In this document: piece by piece, positions 16,331 to 26,017 of the stretch
Layout of the letters: every line of letters begins with the position of its first letter
Position numbering within the stretch: position 1 is the stretch's first letter
Virus record (IMG/VR): IMGVR_UViG_3300027631_000002
Location: 62,001 to 126,000 of that record
DNA from: a virus
Length of the DNA stretch: 64,000 bases
Strand: one strand, 5' to 3'
Program-made: the position numbers and the translations under genes
The notes under the pieces: generated by a model
The model's database searches: none
The model's input: the letters and a program-made list of their open reading frames with translations, nothing else
Told to the model about the DNA's origin: nothing

Positions 16331-19144
16331 ATGAGATATTTAAACAAAAGAGAAGATTTCTTGAAGAAGAAACAACATATACAAGGAGTACCATATGAAA
16401 CATTATTAGAGATGACATCCAGTGCTGGACCATTTGCAAATGATGTGGGTTGGAATGACTCTTTATTAGGTCGTTTAATAAATCATGTTATTAGAAAAGC
16501 AAGAATCGCTGCAAAAGTACCTAGAATAAAAAGTTTAATTAGTCAGTTAAAAGATGAGTTTGAACAAATTGTAGGTCAAGCTAAAATTTATAGTTTGTCT
16601 TCGGAAGATCAACAACTAGTAATTCAAATAGAGCTAGATGTGTTCTTTAAAGAACTAATATACGCGGTTGAGAATAATTTCAAAGTTGGTATCTTAAAAA
16701 GTTTGACTGATGGTTGTATCAAAAGAGTAACTGATATGGCAGAGTTTGATAAAAAGGCTGTTCTTTTAGAAGAATTGAAGAAATTTAGAGAATTTTTAGA
16801 TCAATTTAAAGATGATGAAGGTTCAAATGATGACGATGAAGATGAAGATAATGAAGAAGATACTACTAGTGGTAATCCTACAGGTATTCCTACTGGTGGT
16901 CCAGTAATTTATGATTTTACTGAAACTAAAACTTATGACACGATAGTTAGAAATTTAAAAGCACTTGCTTTAATTTTAGACAATTATAAAAAGGTTACTC
17001 TTGGTAATTCAGTTGAAAAACCTAAAGCAAAATTTACATATGTGGTAAACCCCGGTGAAACACTAGATAAAATTATAATCGATCCTACTAAAAACCCTAA
17101 TAAATTAGATATTGCTGCTATTAAAGATAAAAATGCTCAAATATTAGCAAAATATATCCAATCATCGAAAGATGATGATGCAAAACTTGGTAAATTGACA
17201 CTTGGTAAAATAAATCTTATCATGGAAGGTGGTACATTTGGAACAGGTGGTTCTTTAGAGAGAAATAAAGTACATACTGGTGAAGATCATTTAACACAAG
17301 CATTTATTAAATTAAAAAAAGATATTGTTGCTTTGATTACTCCTAAATCTGCAGGTATTGTTTCTGATGAAAAGAGAATAGAAGAGTATCGTTTACAATA
17401 TCTAAAATTTATCAATGATATTGTTGCAAATTCAAAAAGTGAGGATAGTAGAAAACTCATAAGAAATCTTTACACTGAGATAAATAGATATTTGGTTGGA
17501 GATAAGAAAGCAACAATACAAGAAAAAGATAAACTTTACAAAGAAGGCATTGAACTTTTAAAAGACAAAAATAAAACAGTTGAGTTTGCTGAGAAAATTG
17601 CAAGATTTTCAAAAAGAGCTCTTCAGTTCAATAAACAAAACTTATATGGTGGTCTAGGTAATCTAAGTACACCGTTGAAAGACTTTGTTGATACGATGTT
17701 AGTAATAAATAGTGTTCCTAAAATTACTCCACAAAAAGAGTCATTACTAAATTATAAGTCATTCTTAGAAGCAATATTATCGGATGATCGTACGGAAGAA
17801 GAGAAAAAGAATGGTGGTGCTAATAATAAACAAACAACTACACAAAAACCTACTGGTAATAATAAACCTACTACACCTACATCCGGAACTGCATCACAGG
17901 CACAGGGACAAGGTGATGGTGAGGGTGGTGATGTATCTACAAAAATATTAGAGTTCTTCAATAAAACTTGTATTGAAGTAAGAGCTTATACTGTTTCTGA
18001 TGAAGAAAGAAAGTCAATACAAACTAAAATAGAACAAGTAAAAACAGAGGATGGTAAAAAGATTGAGATGACAATGGATCCAATTATTGCAATAATGAAT
18101 TTATTTATTAAAGCATATAAAACTTATACTGTTAAAACTATTACTAAAAGAACAGAAGGGGTTGATACAAACACATTATCAGAATATACGTCATTTGGTC
18201 AATCAGGTGAAGATGGTGGTAAAACAGGTCCTTATAGAAATAACAAATTATTTGATATGTGGGAAGAAGCGGTAAATAATATAAGAAAAGATCGTAAGTA
18301 CCAAGCAATATTTACTGATAATGCAAATTTAAGATTGCCGAAAGTAACAGACCCTAATCCTGCCGATCCGGAAGATTGGGTTATTAAACCTAAGGCAGGT
18401 GCATCATTTAGAAAATTTATCAATGATGTTTTAGATGGTGATACACTATATAAAAGTTCTGCCACAACAGGAGCGGTCGCTACATTTGTAGAGAAATATT
18501 TTGGTGATGGTACTGTTAGTGAAGCTAAGGCTGCCACAGATATTGATAGTGCTGCGTTAGCAGAAAGTGCAGAAAGTGCAGAAAAGATTGCAGAGAATGC
18601 TATTAAACTAGAGTTAAAAAAACAAACAGCTATTACTCCCGAAGCATATACATTCTTTATAATAGAGGGTATGAGAGCCAAAGATCCTGCAAAACCAGAT
18701 GTATTTGATGAATCTGTATTAAGAACATTCCTTATAAATAAAACTGAAGCTAGTAAAGTTTGGCTTTTCGGTACAACATTTTTGAAGAAATTTGATTTTG
18801 ATTTATTAGAACCAAAACACCAAATAGATAAAGGTGACTTTGAAAAATTAAGTAGTAGTAAATCAGGGGATTTTTATTATACTTCAATTGGCGTTGAAGA
18901 TTTTAAAAAATTAAAACCTAATCAAAAATTAAAAATAGTTACAGAATCACTAACAGGTACTCTATCTAAGGAAGATAATATAAAGATAACAAATATTTAT
19001 ACACTTAATAAAGTAGATGATGTAGCACCATATAAAATTCCTGATGAACAAGTGACTAAGATTCTTAATACAGGGAAAACCGGTTTAAAAAGTGATGTAA
19101 AGGCTGCAATTAAAAGTGATAAAGTAGAAATAAAAGCAATATAA
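16331..19144 (+). CDS. Large tagged structural protein with LysM-like segment
   Basis: 937 residues. MRYLNKREDFLKKK is a tag variant. Visible parts are a helical N-terminal domain (to about 160), an acidic low-complexity linker (DDDEDEDNEED, about 164-178), a LysM-like start (TYVVNPGETLDKI, about 236-248), a long helical middle, a second linker rich in Thr, Pro and Gly (about 497-537) and a C-terminal alpha/beta region. It precedes another tagged gene with a one-base stop/start overlap (TAATG), then the sheath gene. A virion protein, possibly internal to the head, is inferred. The exact role is unknown. Confidence 0.6.
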   Translation: MRYLNKREDFLKKKQHIQGVPYETLLEMTSSAGPFANDVGWNDSLLGRLINHVIRKARIAAKVPRIKSLISQLKDEFEQIVGQAKIYSLSSEDQQLVIQIELDVFFKELIYAVENNFKVGILKSLTDGCIKRVTDMAEFDKKAVLLEELKKFREFLDQFKDDEGSNDDDEDEDNEEDTTSGNPTGIPTGGPVIYDFTETKTYDTIVRNLKALALILDNYKKVTLGNSVEKPKAKFTYVVNPGETLDKIIIDPTKNPNKLDIAAIKDKNAQILAKYIQSSKDDDAKLGKLTLGKINLIMEGGTFGTGGSLERNKVHTGEDHLTQAFIKLKKDIVALITPKSAGIVSDEKRIEEYRLQYLKFINDIVANSKSEDSRKLIRNLYTEINRYLVGDKKATIQEKDKLYKEGIELLKDKNKTVEFAEKIARFSKRALQFNKQNLYGGLGNLSTPLKDFVDTMLVINSVPKITPQKESLLNYKSFLEAILSDDRTEEEKKNGGANNKQTTTQKPTGNNKPTTPTSGTASQAQGQGDGEGGDVSTKILEFFNKTCIEVRAYTVSDEERKSIQTKIEQVKTEDGKKIEMTMDPIIAIMNLFIKAYKTYTVKTITKRTEGVDTNTLSEYTSFGQSGEDGGKTGPYRNNKLFDMWEEAVNNIRKDRKYQAIFTDNANLRLPKVTDPNPADPEDWVIKPKAGASFRKFINDVLDGDTLYKSSATTGAVATFVEKYFGDGTVSEAKAATDIDSAALAESAESAEKIAENAIKLELKKQTAITPEAYTFFIIEGMRAKDPAKPDVFDESVLRTFLINKTEASKVWLFGTTFLKKFDFDLLEPKHQIDKGDFEKLSSSKSGDFYYTSIGVEDFKKLKPNQKLKIVTESLTGTLSKEDNIKITNIYTLNKVDDVAPYKIPDEQVTKILNTGKTGLKSDVKAAIKSDKVEIKAI

Positions 19145-19725
19145 TGAAACATTTAAAAAAATATGATATATTTTTAGAAGAAGCAGAATTTGATGTTCAA
19201 GCAACAGATACTCCTGATGTTAAACTTGCTAAGAATGGTATGAATACTATGAAACTTAATTTAGATGAGTATAAGACAAAGAAATCTTTAATTGATAAGT
19301 TATACTTAGAAGTAAAAGATCCTACTCAAATTGAGACTAAATTAAAGGAAATACTAGGTACTACTGATATACAAAATGGTAAAGATAGAAATCCTTTTTT
19401 GGTAGAATATTCACATTTGGCAAAGTTAAAAGCTGATGTAGAATCAATGAAGCAACAAAATGTATATGATAAAGCGTTTATTGATGATTTTAATCAAGAG
19501 TTAAGAGATTTGGATGCAAATAAGAGTAATGATCCTGCACAAAAATTAGTTATTACTAAAAAAATTGCTGATGTAAATAAAAGAATTATGGATCGAACTC
19601 CTAAATTGACACAAATACAGAATGATTATAATAAAAGTTTCACAGAACATACTACTAAAATCAACAAGACAGGTTCAGATATGACCGAATATATCAAAAA
19701 AATATCTAATGTTAATCAAAAATAG
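19144..19725 (+). CDS. Tagged coiled-coil protein
   Basis: 193 residues. MKHLKKYDIFLEEAEF holds the tag and a possible (L/I)-x-E site (FLEE). The rest is almost all helix with coiled-coil heptads (about 55-185). The ATG overlaps the stop of the 937-residue gene, so translation is coupled and the two products are probably partners. Confidence 0.65.
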   Translation: MKHLKKYDIFLEEAEFDVQATDTPDVKLAKNGMNTMKLNLDEYKTKKSLIDKLYLEVKDPTQIETKLKEILGTTDIQNGKDRNPFLVEYSHLAKLKADVESMKQQNVYDKAFIDDFNQELRDLDANKSNDPAQKLVITKKIADVNKRIMDRTPKLTQIQNDYNKSFTEHTTKINKTGSDMTEYIKKISNVNQK

Positions 19726-19745
19726 AGAAAATATGATTTTTTTCT

Positions 19746-19757
19746 TTTAATATATAC
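19746..19757 (+). promoter_or_regulatory. Late-promoter-like element TTTAATATATAC
   Basis: Copy of the recurrent motif 28 bases before the tail sheath start, where a strong late promoter is expected. Confidence 0.6.
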
Positions 19758-19784
19758 ATTATACAAAAAATTAAAATAAAAAAT

Positions 19785-22700
19785 ATGGCAATTCAAATTG
19801 GAAAATACAAAAGACCTGGTATCTTCATCGAAGAAATTGACAAGTCTGTATTCAGTACAGCTACTGTAGAAGGAATAACTAACCTTGTGATGGGAGTTTC
19901 TAAAAAAGGACCTGTTAATACACCGATTAGACTAACAACTGTAAATGACTTAGAAACAGTTTTTGGTCAGTTGGATAGAAACTTGGAAAGAAAAGGTTCA
20001 TTTTTTCACAGAACGGTTTCTAAAATGCTAGAAACAAGTCCTGTCTATGCAATGAACTTAATGATAACTGATGATACATTAGATGTTATTGAATATAAAT
20101 CTTTGTCTTCTTCTGCATTAAAAACTAATGATATTAAGAGAGAAGGACCTTATAGAAGATTCTTTGATACAACTGGTTTCTGGAAAAAAGATACTGAATC
20201 ATTTATAAATTTAACAAAACCTAATACTGGATACTCTGATAGAGCATTAAGTTTTACTAACTTATCCGATAGATATATTACAGTTTTTGTAGTAAAAACT
20301 GCTGTATCTGGATTTGATAGAACTTTATTAGAATGGTATGGTTCTATTGAAAAAATGCCTGCTTATGTAAGTACTGTAGATTATGCATCTGACTATATGG
20401 TTGATGTTATAGTTGTAGGTGGTGATTGGTCTAATTACAAAGAATTGGCGGTTGATAACAGATGGGGTCAATATTTTAATGCAGATGGTTTAATTAAAGG
20501 TCAATTAAGAAATTTTGCAAATGATAGAAATATGACTTTATTAGCTTATTATGAAGGTTTGTCATTGATTCCATATTTTAGAGATTTAAACGGTAAAAAT
20601 ATATTTATCGAAACAACAATAAATAGAGATACTGATTCAACAGGTTTATACTGTGCATTTAATGCAGACTTAGTAGAACAAGACTTCTATACTGGTTTAG
20701 TTGACCTTATAGGTGGTACTTTAGTTGGTTCTGAGAAAAAAACTATTGATTTCTTATCTTATAAAGAAACTATTGTAGAGTCAGTAGAATTTGCACAAGT
20801 TCCATTGGATTTACCTGGAAATGTTGTTGCTTTATTTGGTACTTACTCATACATTGATCAAATGGGTCACGCTTATGGTGATCCTGCTCAATCTGGTGTA
20901 GTTACCGGTGGTAAAAATAGAACTGCTTGGTTTACAGAAGGTGCTGTATTACACGTTAGTGTTTTAGAAGGTGGTCAACCTGGTTCTGGATATACTTATG
21001 CAGGATCTGGTACTTCATCAACAATAAATGTTAAATATTTAGCAGATAATTCACAATTTGAACCATTCTGTATTATAGGTGGACAATATGTTACAGTTGT
21101 AGGTGGTACTGTATCAACTACATTGAGATCGGTAAACTATCCTTATAGTAATGCAACTGCAAGTTATACAACTGCATTTACTCTTAACTCAAGTGGAGTT
21201 ATTTCAAGTGTTAGTAGTTATTCTGCTGGTAACAATCCATCAGTTGGTGCAAGTGATATAGTTTTAGGTTATTTAACAGTTGATATTTTTCAAGGTGGAT
21301 TTATTGAATCATCTATAGACTTTTCACCGGTTGCAATAAGTACATCAGGTGGTATATTTGATTTTGTTGTTCCTGAATATGTTGATGGTGTTTATCTTAC
21401 TGATGGTGTTTCTAATGACCTTGGATTCGGTACAAACTCAACAGTTCATGACTATTATGTTTATGATTTAAGTAATACTCCTGGTTATACACAAGGTGAT
21501 GTTCAATTAGTTTTCTGGGGAACAAATGCTGCGGCAGCTTCTAAAAACTATAATCAATATAGAAAAATAAAAATTTTTAATACAATTTTATCTTTCATCA
21601 ATAGTTCTTATAAAGATAGAGCTACTATGATTGTGAGTGAAGATATAACTGGAAATAGAACTAAGAAAAGTCTAGCAGATATGACTGTAACAAATATAGT
21701 TACTTCAACATCTCAAAACAAATCTTTTGTACTTAAAACTGGTTTATCTGATGTGTCTTACATAGCAGGTGAAGGTAGATTGATTTTCTATAAAGAAGAT
21801 AATGAGTTTATACTAGGTACTGATGGATTACTTACTACTAATATCAGTGCTACTCCAGTACAAGGTGTTGTTGCTAAATATTCTACATTCTATGAAAAAT
21901 ACTTTAATGGTTTGATCAATACTGGTGACTACTTCTATGATAATAGATTACTTGCGGGATCTGATGGAATTGTTAATGATTTTATTGATAATGATGGTAA
22001 TGTCTTAAAAGTAAATGTTACTTTTGTAAATGGTGAAGCTTCTCCAAGTCCAACTAATATAACTGTAACATCTGGTGTTACTGGAGATTATGCAGGATAT
22101 AACTATATTGTTTTTGAAGTAACTGGACTTACTGGTGTTCAAGCAGAGGCTGCTTTAGATTTAGGTCAATTGGAAGAAATTTCATTCCCTCAATCTGAGA
22201 GTAATACTGGTGTATTTACAGTAGTTCAAAACACTGTTCATCCAGAAGATAGTGCAGTTGAATTGGCACAGGCATTAGGATTTACTGCAAGTAATAATTT
22301 CTTTGCGTATACTGTATCTGAGAATGTTACGTTTGAACAAGTATCGGATGTTACTATGGTTTATAATAATTTAGATAAACATTATTTAAAAATGCTTCTA
22401 AATTTAGATGGTACTTTAGAAGTAGACTTTACAGAAAAAACTTTAGAATCAACAGAAAATATTGATATAGAAACTAATTTTACATTTAATATACAGTCAG
22501 AATTAAGTAACTTAAAACAAACTATTGAAATTGAAACACCATCTGGATATGTTGAAGTTCCTAATAAGATTTTAGTAAATGGTTCAAGATATACTGAATT
22601 AAAAGTTGGTGATTTCTTATTAGCAGATAATGAAAATGTTGAATTGGCAATTGGTCAAACTCAACAAAGAAATCTTACAAGAGTTTTAAGTAAAAGACAA

Positions 22701-23879
22701 TATGCTGGTAATACTAGTTTATCTGAAATTACTTGTGATGCAAAAATATTAAAAACTCCATATACTAATGATGCGGGTACTGTAGATTACCAAACAACAA
22801 GATATTCAACTGTTGATCAATATTCAACAACTTACAAAGGTATTGCGATGAAAGGATTTAGAATTAGACAAGCTTCTTTACCAGATGGTACTGAAACTAG
22901 ACAAAATCAAGTTTTAAACTTGGTTGCTAAAGGAACTCCATTATTCAAAGCTTTAATCAATAAAGAAGCATTTGACTTTAGATATTTAATAGATTCATTT
23001 GGTCTAGGTTTGACTGAAAGATCAAAGCAACAATTAGTAGATATTTGTGGTGAAAGATTAAATGTATTTGGTTTCATAAATATGCCATCATTAAAATCAT
23101 TCAAAAACTCTTCATCTCCTAGTTTCGTAAACAATGAAGGTACTTTACAAGTTGAGTTTATTGCTAAAGGTGGTGACCCAGAAAGTAATCCTGCATTCCT
23201 TTACTCATTCGGTGATGGAACTGGTGTTTCTACAGTTGGTTATTTCACACCTTACTTAACAGTAAATGACAATGGTAGACCATTAGATTTCCCACCGGCA
23301 TCTTATGTAGCAACTACTTTTATGAGAAAACATATTTCTAATGTAAGTTCAGTTACTCCTTGGACAATTGCGGCTGGTGTTACAAATGGTAGAATTACAA
23401 ATATTGCGGGTGTTGAACACGAATTTGATCCAACAGATATTGAATTCTTAAACCAAGCACAAATGAATCCAATTGTATTCAAAAGAAATAGAGGATTTGT
23501 GATTGAGACAGAAAATACTGCTTTAACACTTTATAAATCAGCATTATCTTTAATCCACGTGAGAGAAGTTTTAGTTGAGTTAGAAAGAGAACTTTCTTCA
23601 ATGTTACTTGATTACCAATGGAAATTCAATACTCCTGATGTTAGAGCTGAAATTAAATTAAGAGCTGACGTTATTTGTGAAACTTATGTAAACAGAAATG
23701 GTTTATATAACTACTTCAACAAAATGGATGACGAGAATAATACATCTGATATTATTGATAGTCAAATTGGAGTTCTTGATACTTATGTAGAACCAATTAA
23801 AGGTATGGGTATCATTGTAAACAATGTTACAATTTTAAGAACTGGTGCTATTGCAGCTGGAGGATTCCAAAACGCATAA
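19785..23879 (+). CDS. 18: Tail sheath protein (T4 gp18-like, enlarged)
   Basis: 1364 residues, twice T4 gp18 (659). The N-terminus KYKRPGIFIEEIDKS is the classical sheath start. The C-terminal 320 residues carry the conserved sheath core and end in a long helix region (LVELERELSSMLLDYQWKFN) and the typical DVICETYVNRNGL segment. Between them, about residues 370-900, lies a Gly/Ser/Thr-rich beta region (repeated GVSGxY-like strands) absent from T4. The extra domains should face outward on the contracted and extended tail. Preceded by a strong TTTAATATATAC element and closed by a terminator. Confidence 0.92.
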   Translation: MAIQIGKYKRPGIFIEEIDKSVFSTATVEGITNLVMGVSKKGPVNTPIRLTTVNDLETVFGQLDRNLERKGSFFHRTVSKMLETSPVYAMNLMITDDTLDVIEYKSLSSSALKTNDIKREGPYRRFFDTTGFWKKDTESFINLTKPNTGYSDRALSFTNLSDRYITVFVVKTAVSGFDRTLLEWYGSIEKMPAYVSTVDYASDYMVDVIVVGGDWSNYKELAVDNRWGQYFNADGLIKGQLRNFANDRNMTLLAYYEGLSLIPYFRDLNGKNIFIETTINRDTDSTGLYCAFNADLVEQDFYTGLVDLIGGTLVGSEKKTIDFLSYKETIVESVEFAQVPLDLPGNVVALFGTYSYIDQMGHAYGDPAQSGVVTGGKNRTAWFTEGAVLHVSVLEGGQPGSGYTYAGSGTSSTINVKYLADNSQFEPFCIIGGQYVTVVGGTVSTTLRSVNYPYSNATASYTTAFTLNSSGVISSVSSYSAGNNPSVGASDIVLGYLTVDIFQGGFIESSIDFSPVAISTSGGIFDFVVPEYVDGVYLTDGVSNDLGFGTNSTVHDYYVYDLSNTPGYTQGDVQLVFWGTNAAAASKNYNQYRKIKIFNTILSFINSSYKDRATMIVSEDITGNRTKKSLADMTVTNIVTSTSQNKSFVLKTGLSDVSYIAGEGRLIFYKEDNEFILGTDGLLTTNISATPVQGVVAKYSTFYEKYFNGLINTGDYFYDNRLLAGSDGIVNDFIDNDGNVLKVNVTFVNGEASPSPTNITVTSGVTGDYAGYNYIVFEVTGLTGVQAEAALDLGQLEEISFPQSESNTGVFTVVQNTVHPEDSAVELAQALGFTASNNFFAYTVSENVTFEQVSDVTMVYNNLDKHYLKMLLNLDGTLEVDFTEKTLESTENIDIETNFTFNIQSELSNLKQTIEIETPSGYVEVPNKILVNGSRYTELKVGDFLLADNENVELAIGQTQQRNLTRVLSKRQYAGNTSLSEITCDAKILKTPYTNDAGTVDYQTTRYSTVDQYSTTYKGIAMKGFRIRQASLPDGTETRQNQVLNLVAKGTPLFKALINKEAFDFRYLIDSFGLGLTERSKQQLVDICGERLNVFGFINMPSLKSFKNSSSPSFVNNEGTLQVEFIAKGGDPESNPAFLYSFGDGTGVSTVGYFTPYLTVNDNGRPLDFPPASYVATTFMRKHISNVSSVTPWTIAAGVTNGRITNIAGVEHEFDPTDIEFLNQAQMNPIVFKRNRGFVIETENTALTLYKSALSLIHVREVLVELERELSSMLLDYQWKFNTPDVRAEIKLRADVICETYVNRNGLYNYFNKMDDENNTSDIIDSQIGVLDTYVEPIKGMGIIVNNVTILRTGAIAAGGFQNA

Positions 23880-23896
23880 TCACTTAAATAAATATT

Positions 23897-23926
23897 AAAA
23901 CCCTTAGAGAAATCTAAGGGTTTTTT
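23897..23926 (+). terminator. Terminator of the sheath gene
   Basis: AAACCCTTAGA and TCTAAGGGTTT are perfectly inverted around GAAA and followed by T6. Confidence 0.85.
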
Positions 23927-24007
23927 ATTTTAAACCAATTAGTTATTATTTAATATAATAGAGACATTGATTGTATCAATATATAAATAAAAAATAATAA
24001 TTAAATT

Positions 24008-24955
24008 ATGCCAGATAATAAGAAAGATATGAGTGAAGAAGATTACCTAAAAAGACATTTAGGTGATATAGACACTAATAAAAAAAGTAATACACCAAGT
24101 TCATTTGATGATACTATCACTGAACCAGTACTTGAAAGTACAAGAACTAGTGATCTACAATATTTTAGCTTTGATGTTAGAGACTTTCCTTGTGGAAAAT
24201 TCTATCCAATTGGAACTATGTTTATGGTTAGACCTGCACAAGTTAGAGAAATTCAAGCTTACTCAATGGTGGATGATAATAACTTCTATGATGTAGTTGA
24301 AAAAATGAATGATATGTTACAAGCATGTGTTCGTATTAAATATACTGATGGTAGAGTAGGTTCTTTTTTAGAAGTGAAAGATCAAGATAGAATTTATTTA
24401 ATTTTCTTAATTAGAGAACTAACATTTCAGCAAGGTAACTCATTGACCGTAAATGCAAAATGTACCTGTGGTGAAGAATTAGCAATAGAATTAAAAAGAG
24501 ATAACTTTAGATTCCATAAAATTGATGAGAAATTGGATAAATTTTATTCACCTGCATCAAGTTCATTCTCATTTAAAACAATAAACGGTGGTCAGTTTGA
24601 AATAACTCCTCCAAACATTGGATTACAAAAAGCTTTTACTGATTATATCATTAAAGAAAATAATGAGAAAAGTACTCCTAATTTATCTTTCTTAAAAATT
24701 ATTCCATTTATGTTAAATGGTAGATCAAGTATTACTTATGATGGAATTAAAGCAAAATTAAAAGAATTTCAAGAAATGGATGATATTTCATTTCAGTTTT
24801 TAAATGCCGCTATAGGTAAAATGACTTTCGGTATTGAAAAACTTGGTAAGGCTTGTACGTGTGGTGAGGAGGTTACCACAGAAATGCAGTTTCCCAACGG
24901 AACGTCAGGTATTTTCGTTATTCATGATGCCTTTGAAGCATATATTAAAGAATAA
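24008..24955 (+). CDS. 26: Baseplate hub protein with zinc-ribbon motifs (T4 gp26-like)
   Basis: 315 residues. After a flexible, charged N-terminus (to about 50) comes FDVRDFPCGKFYPIGTMFMV, the conserved start of this baseplate family. Two short Cys motifs, KCTCGEE (about 155) and ACTCGEE (about 285), supply four Cys for a zinc site. The order matches the T4-like baseplate hub family (gp26/gp51 region). It follows the sheath gene in the tail cluster and overlaps the next small gene by about 30 bases. Confidence 0.8.
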   Translation: MPDNKKDMSEEDYLKRHLGDIDTNKKSNTPSSFDDTITEPVLESTRTSDLQYFSFDVRDFPCGKFYPIGTMFMVRPAQVREIQAYSMVDDNNFYDVVEKMNDMLQACVRIKYTDGRVGSFLEVKDQDRIYLIFLIRELTFQQGNSLTVNAKCTCGEELAIELKRDNFRFHKIDEKLDKFYSPASSSFSFKTINGGQFEITPPNIGLQKAFTDYIIKENNEKSTPNLSFLKIIPFMLNGRSSITYDGIKAKLKEFQEMDDISFQFLNAAIGKMTFGIEKLGKACTCGEEVTTEMQFPNGTSGIFVIHDAFEAYIKE

Positions 24956-25178
24956 ATTATTACTTCAAAAACATTTCCATACTCAGGAAGCAGCAATGGA
25001 TGAATGGCCTTTTTGGATGCTTGAAGAAAACATTAAATTAGTTAATGAAATTCTTGAAGAAGAAGACAAAAACCAGAAAAAAGAAGAAGAGGGTCAAAGA
25101 GGTTCAATGCCAGATACTGGATCAATGATGAAAAGTGCTCAAAGTATGACAGGAAATATGCAAATGCCTAAATTCTAA
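24924..25178 (+). CDS. Small tail/baseplate protein overlapping the gp26-like gene
   Basis: 84 residues from ATG 24924 (a second ATG follows at once at 24927). The frame continues open far upstream, but protein-like sequence begins here: LKNKLLLQKHFHTQEAAMDE, then WPFWMLEENIKLVNEILEE. Gln/Met/Ser-rich C-terminus. It starts 32 bases before the stop of the upstream gene in the +1 frame, so it is either translationally coupled or made by frameshift. Small genes of this kind follow gp26 homologs in other T4-like phages, as far as I recall. Confidence 0.6.
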   Translation: MMPLKHILKNKLLLQKHFHTQEAAMDEWPFWMLEENIKLVNEILEEEDKNQKKEEEGQRGSMPDTGSMMKSAQSMTGNMQMPKF

Positions 25179-25191
25179 AATAGATAAAAAT

Positions 25192-25222
25192 AAAAAATCC
25201 ATCAAATTGATGGATTTTTTTA
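25192..25222. terminator. Bidirectional terminator
   Basis: AAATCCATCAA and TTGATGGATTT are inverted with A- and T-runs, between the gp26-like operon and the tail tube gene. Confidence 0.8.
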
Positions 25223-25240
25223 TTTTAATATAAGATGATA

Positions 25241-25861
25241 TTAGTAACCAGAAACCAACGGTGGGTTGATTGTAAAGTTGTTATCAATATACTCATCAAT
25301 GAAGTAATCATATGTGAAAGTACCACTAACGTTATCTATGATATTATTTGAACTCCAATCAAGTGAATATCCTGTTAGTTTATATAATTGACAGTTTTGA
25401 AAGGTAACTCTTCTCAAAACAACTCCTTTTTTATCATGTTGATTTACAATAATAGTACCAATCAAATCACTTTTATAGTGAAGTGCTCCATTTTGAGAGT
25501 TGAATGCTAAGTCATACCAAGCTTTCATAGTATTCCAGTTCTCCAAAGAACCCTGTTGATTAACATTAACCTGAATAGGAATAACAATCTCACCCGAAGT
25601 TTTTGTAGGAGTTGAAAGAAACTCTCTTGTAGAGTATTTGAATCTCTGTTGTTTAGAAGTTATATCAAATTCTGTTAAGTTAAGATCGATCTTAGTTGCA
25701 TTTTGTAATAACAAGATCGGATCTCTACCTTGTGCTTGTAAGATAACAGGTAATATAAATGTTATCTCAAATAAGTTTAAATATACTACTTCGTCAGGAA
25801 GAGTTCCTGGTCCTCCAGGTGAGCCTACTCCTTGTAGTTGGGTAAAATGAGGTAATGGCAT
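25241..25861 (-). CDS. 19: Tail tube protein (T4 gp19-like)
   Basis: 206 residues. The N-terminus is Gly/Pro-rich (LPHFTQLQGVGSPGGPG). The middle has a central segment NWNTMKAWYDLAFNSQNG and, later, the conserved LRRVTFQNCQLYKLTGYSL, the typical tube-protein strand before the last beta hairpin, followed by a Phe-Thr-Tyr-Asp-Tyr segment. T4 gp19 has 163 residues. Head-to-tail arranged hexamers form the tube through which DNA passes. Unlike in T4, it lies on the strand opposite to the sheath gene. Confidence 0.85.
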   Translation of the reverse strand: MPLPHFTQLQGVGSPGGPGTLPDEVVYLNLFEITFILPVILQAQGRDPILLLQNATKIDLNLTEFDITSKQQRFKYSTREFLSTPTKTSGEIVIPIQVNVNQQGSLENWNTMKAWYDLAFNSQNGALHYKSDLIGTIIVNQHDKKGVVLRRVTFQNCQLYKLTGYSLDWSSNNIIDNVSGTFTYDYFIDEYIDNNFTINPPLVSGY

Positions 25862-25971
25862 ATGCTTTTTTATTATTTTTTGTTTAACTTGAATAACAAA
25901 TTATTAAATTATATATTTACTTTTCTGTATTCTCTATCTCTATATATTATAATAAAAAAACGTTTTTTTTC

Positions 25972-25979
25972 TAACTTTG
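25972..25979 (+). promoter_or_regulatory. TAACTTTG -7 element
   Basis: Matches TAnnTTTG, 39 bases before the gp47-like gene. No clear -33 TTG, so only a candidate. Confidence 0.35.
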
Positions 25980-26017
25980 TAGATAAATATCATATAAATA
26001 AAAAAGAATTTTTATTG

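Noticed and set aside
18232-18681. Minus-strand frame of 149 codons inside the 937-residue gene
   Set aside because: Ala/Ser-rich shadow of a clear coding region.
25862-26017. N-terminal extension of the gp47-like gene
   Set aside because: The extra residues are hydrophobic translation of an A/T promoter region; conserved sequence begins at 26018.
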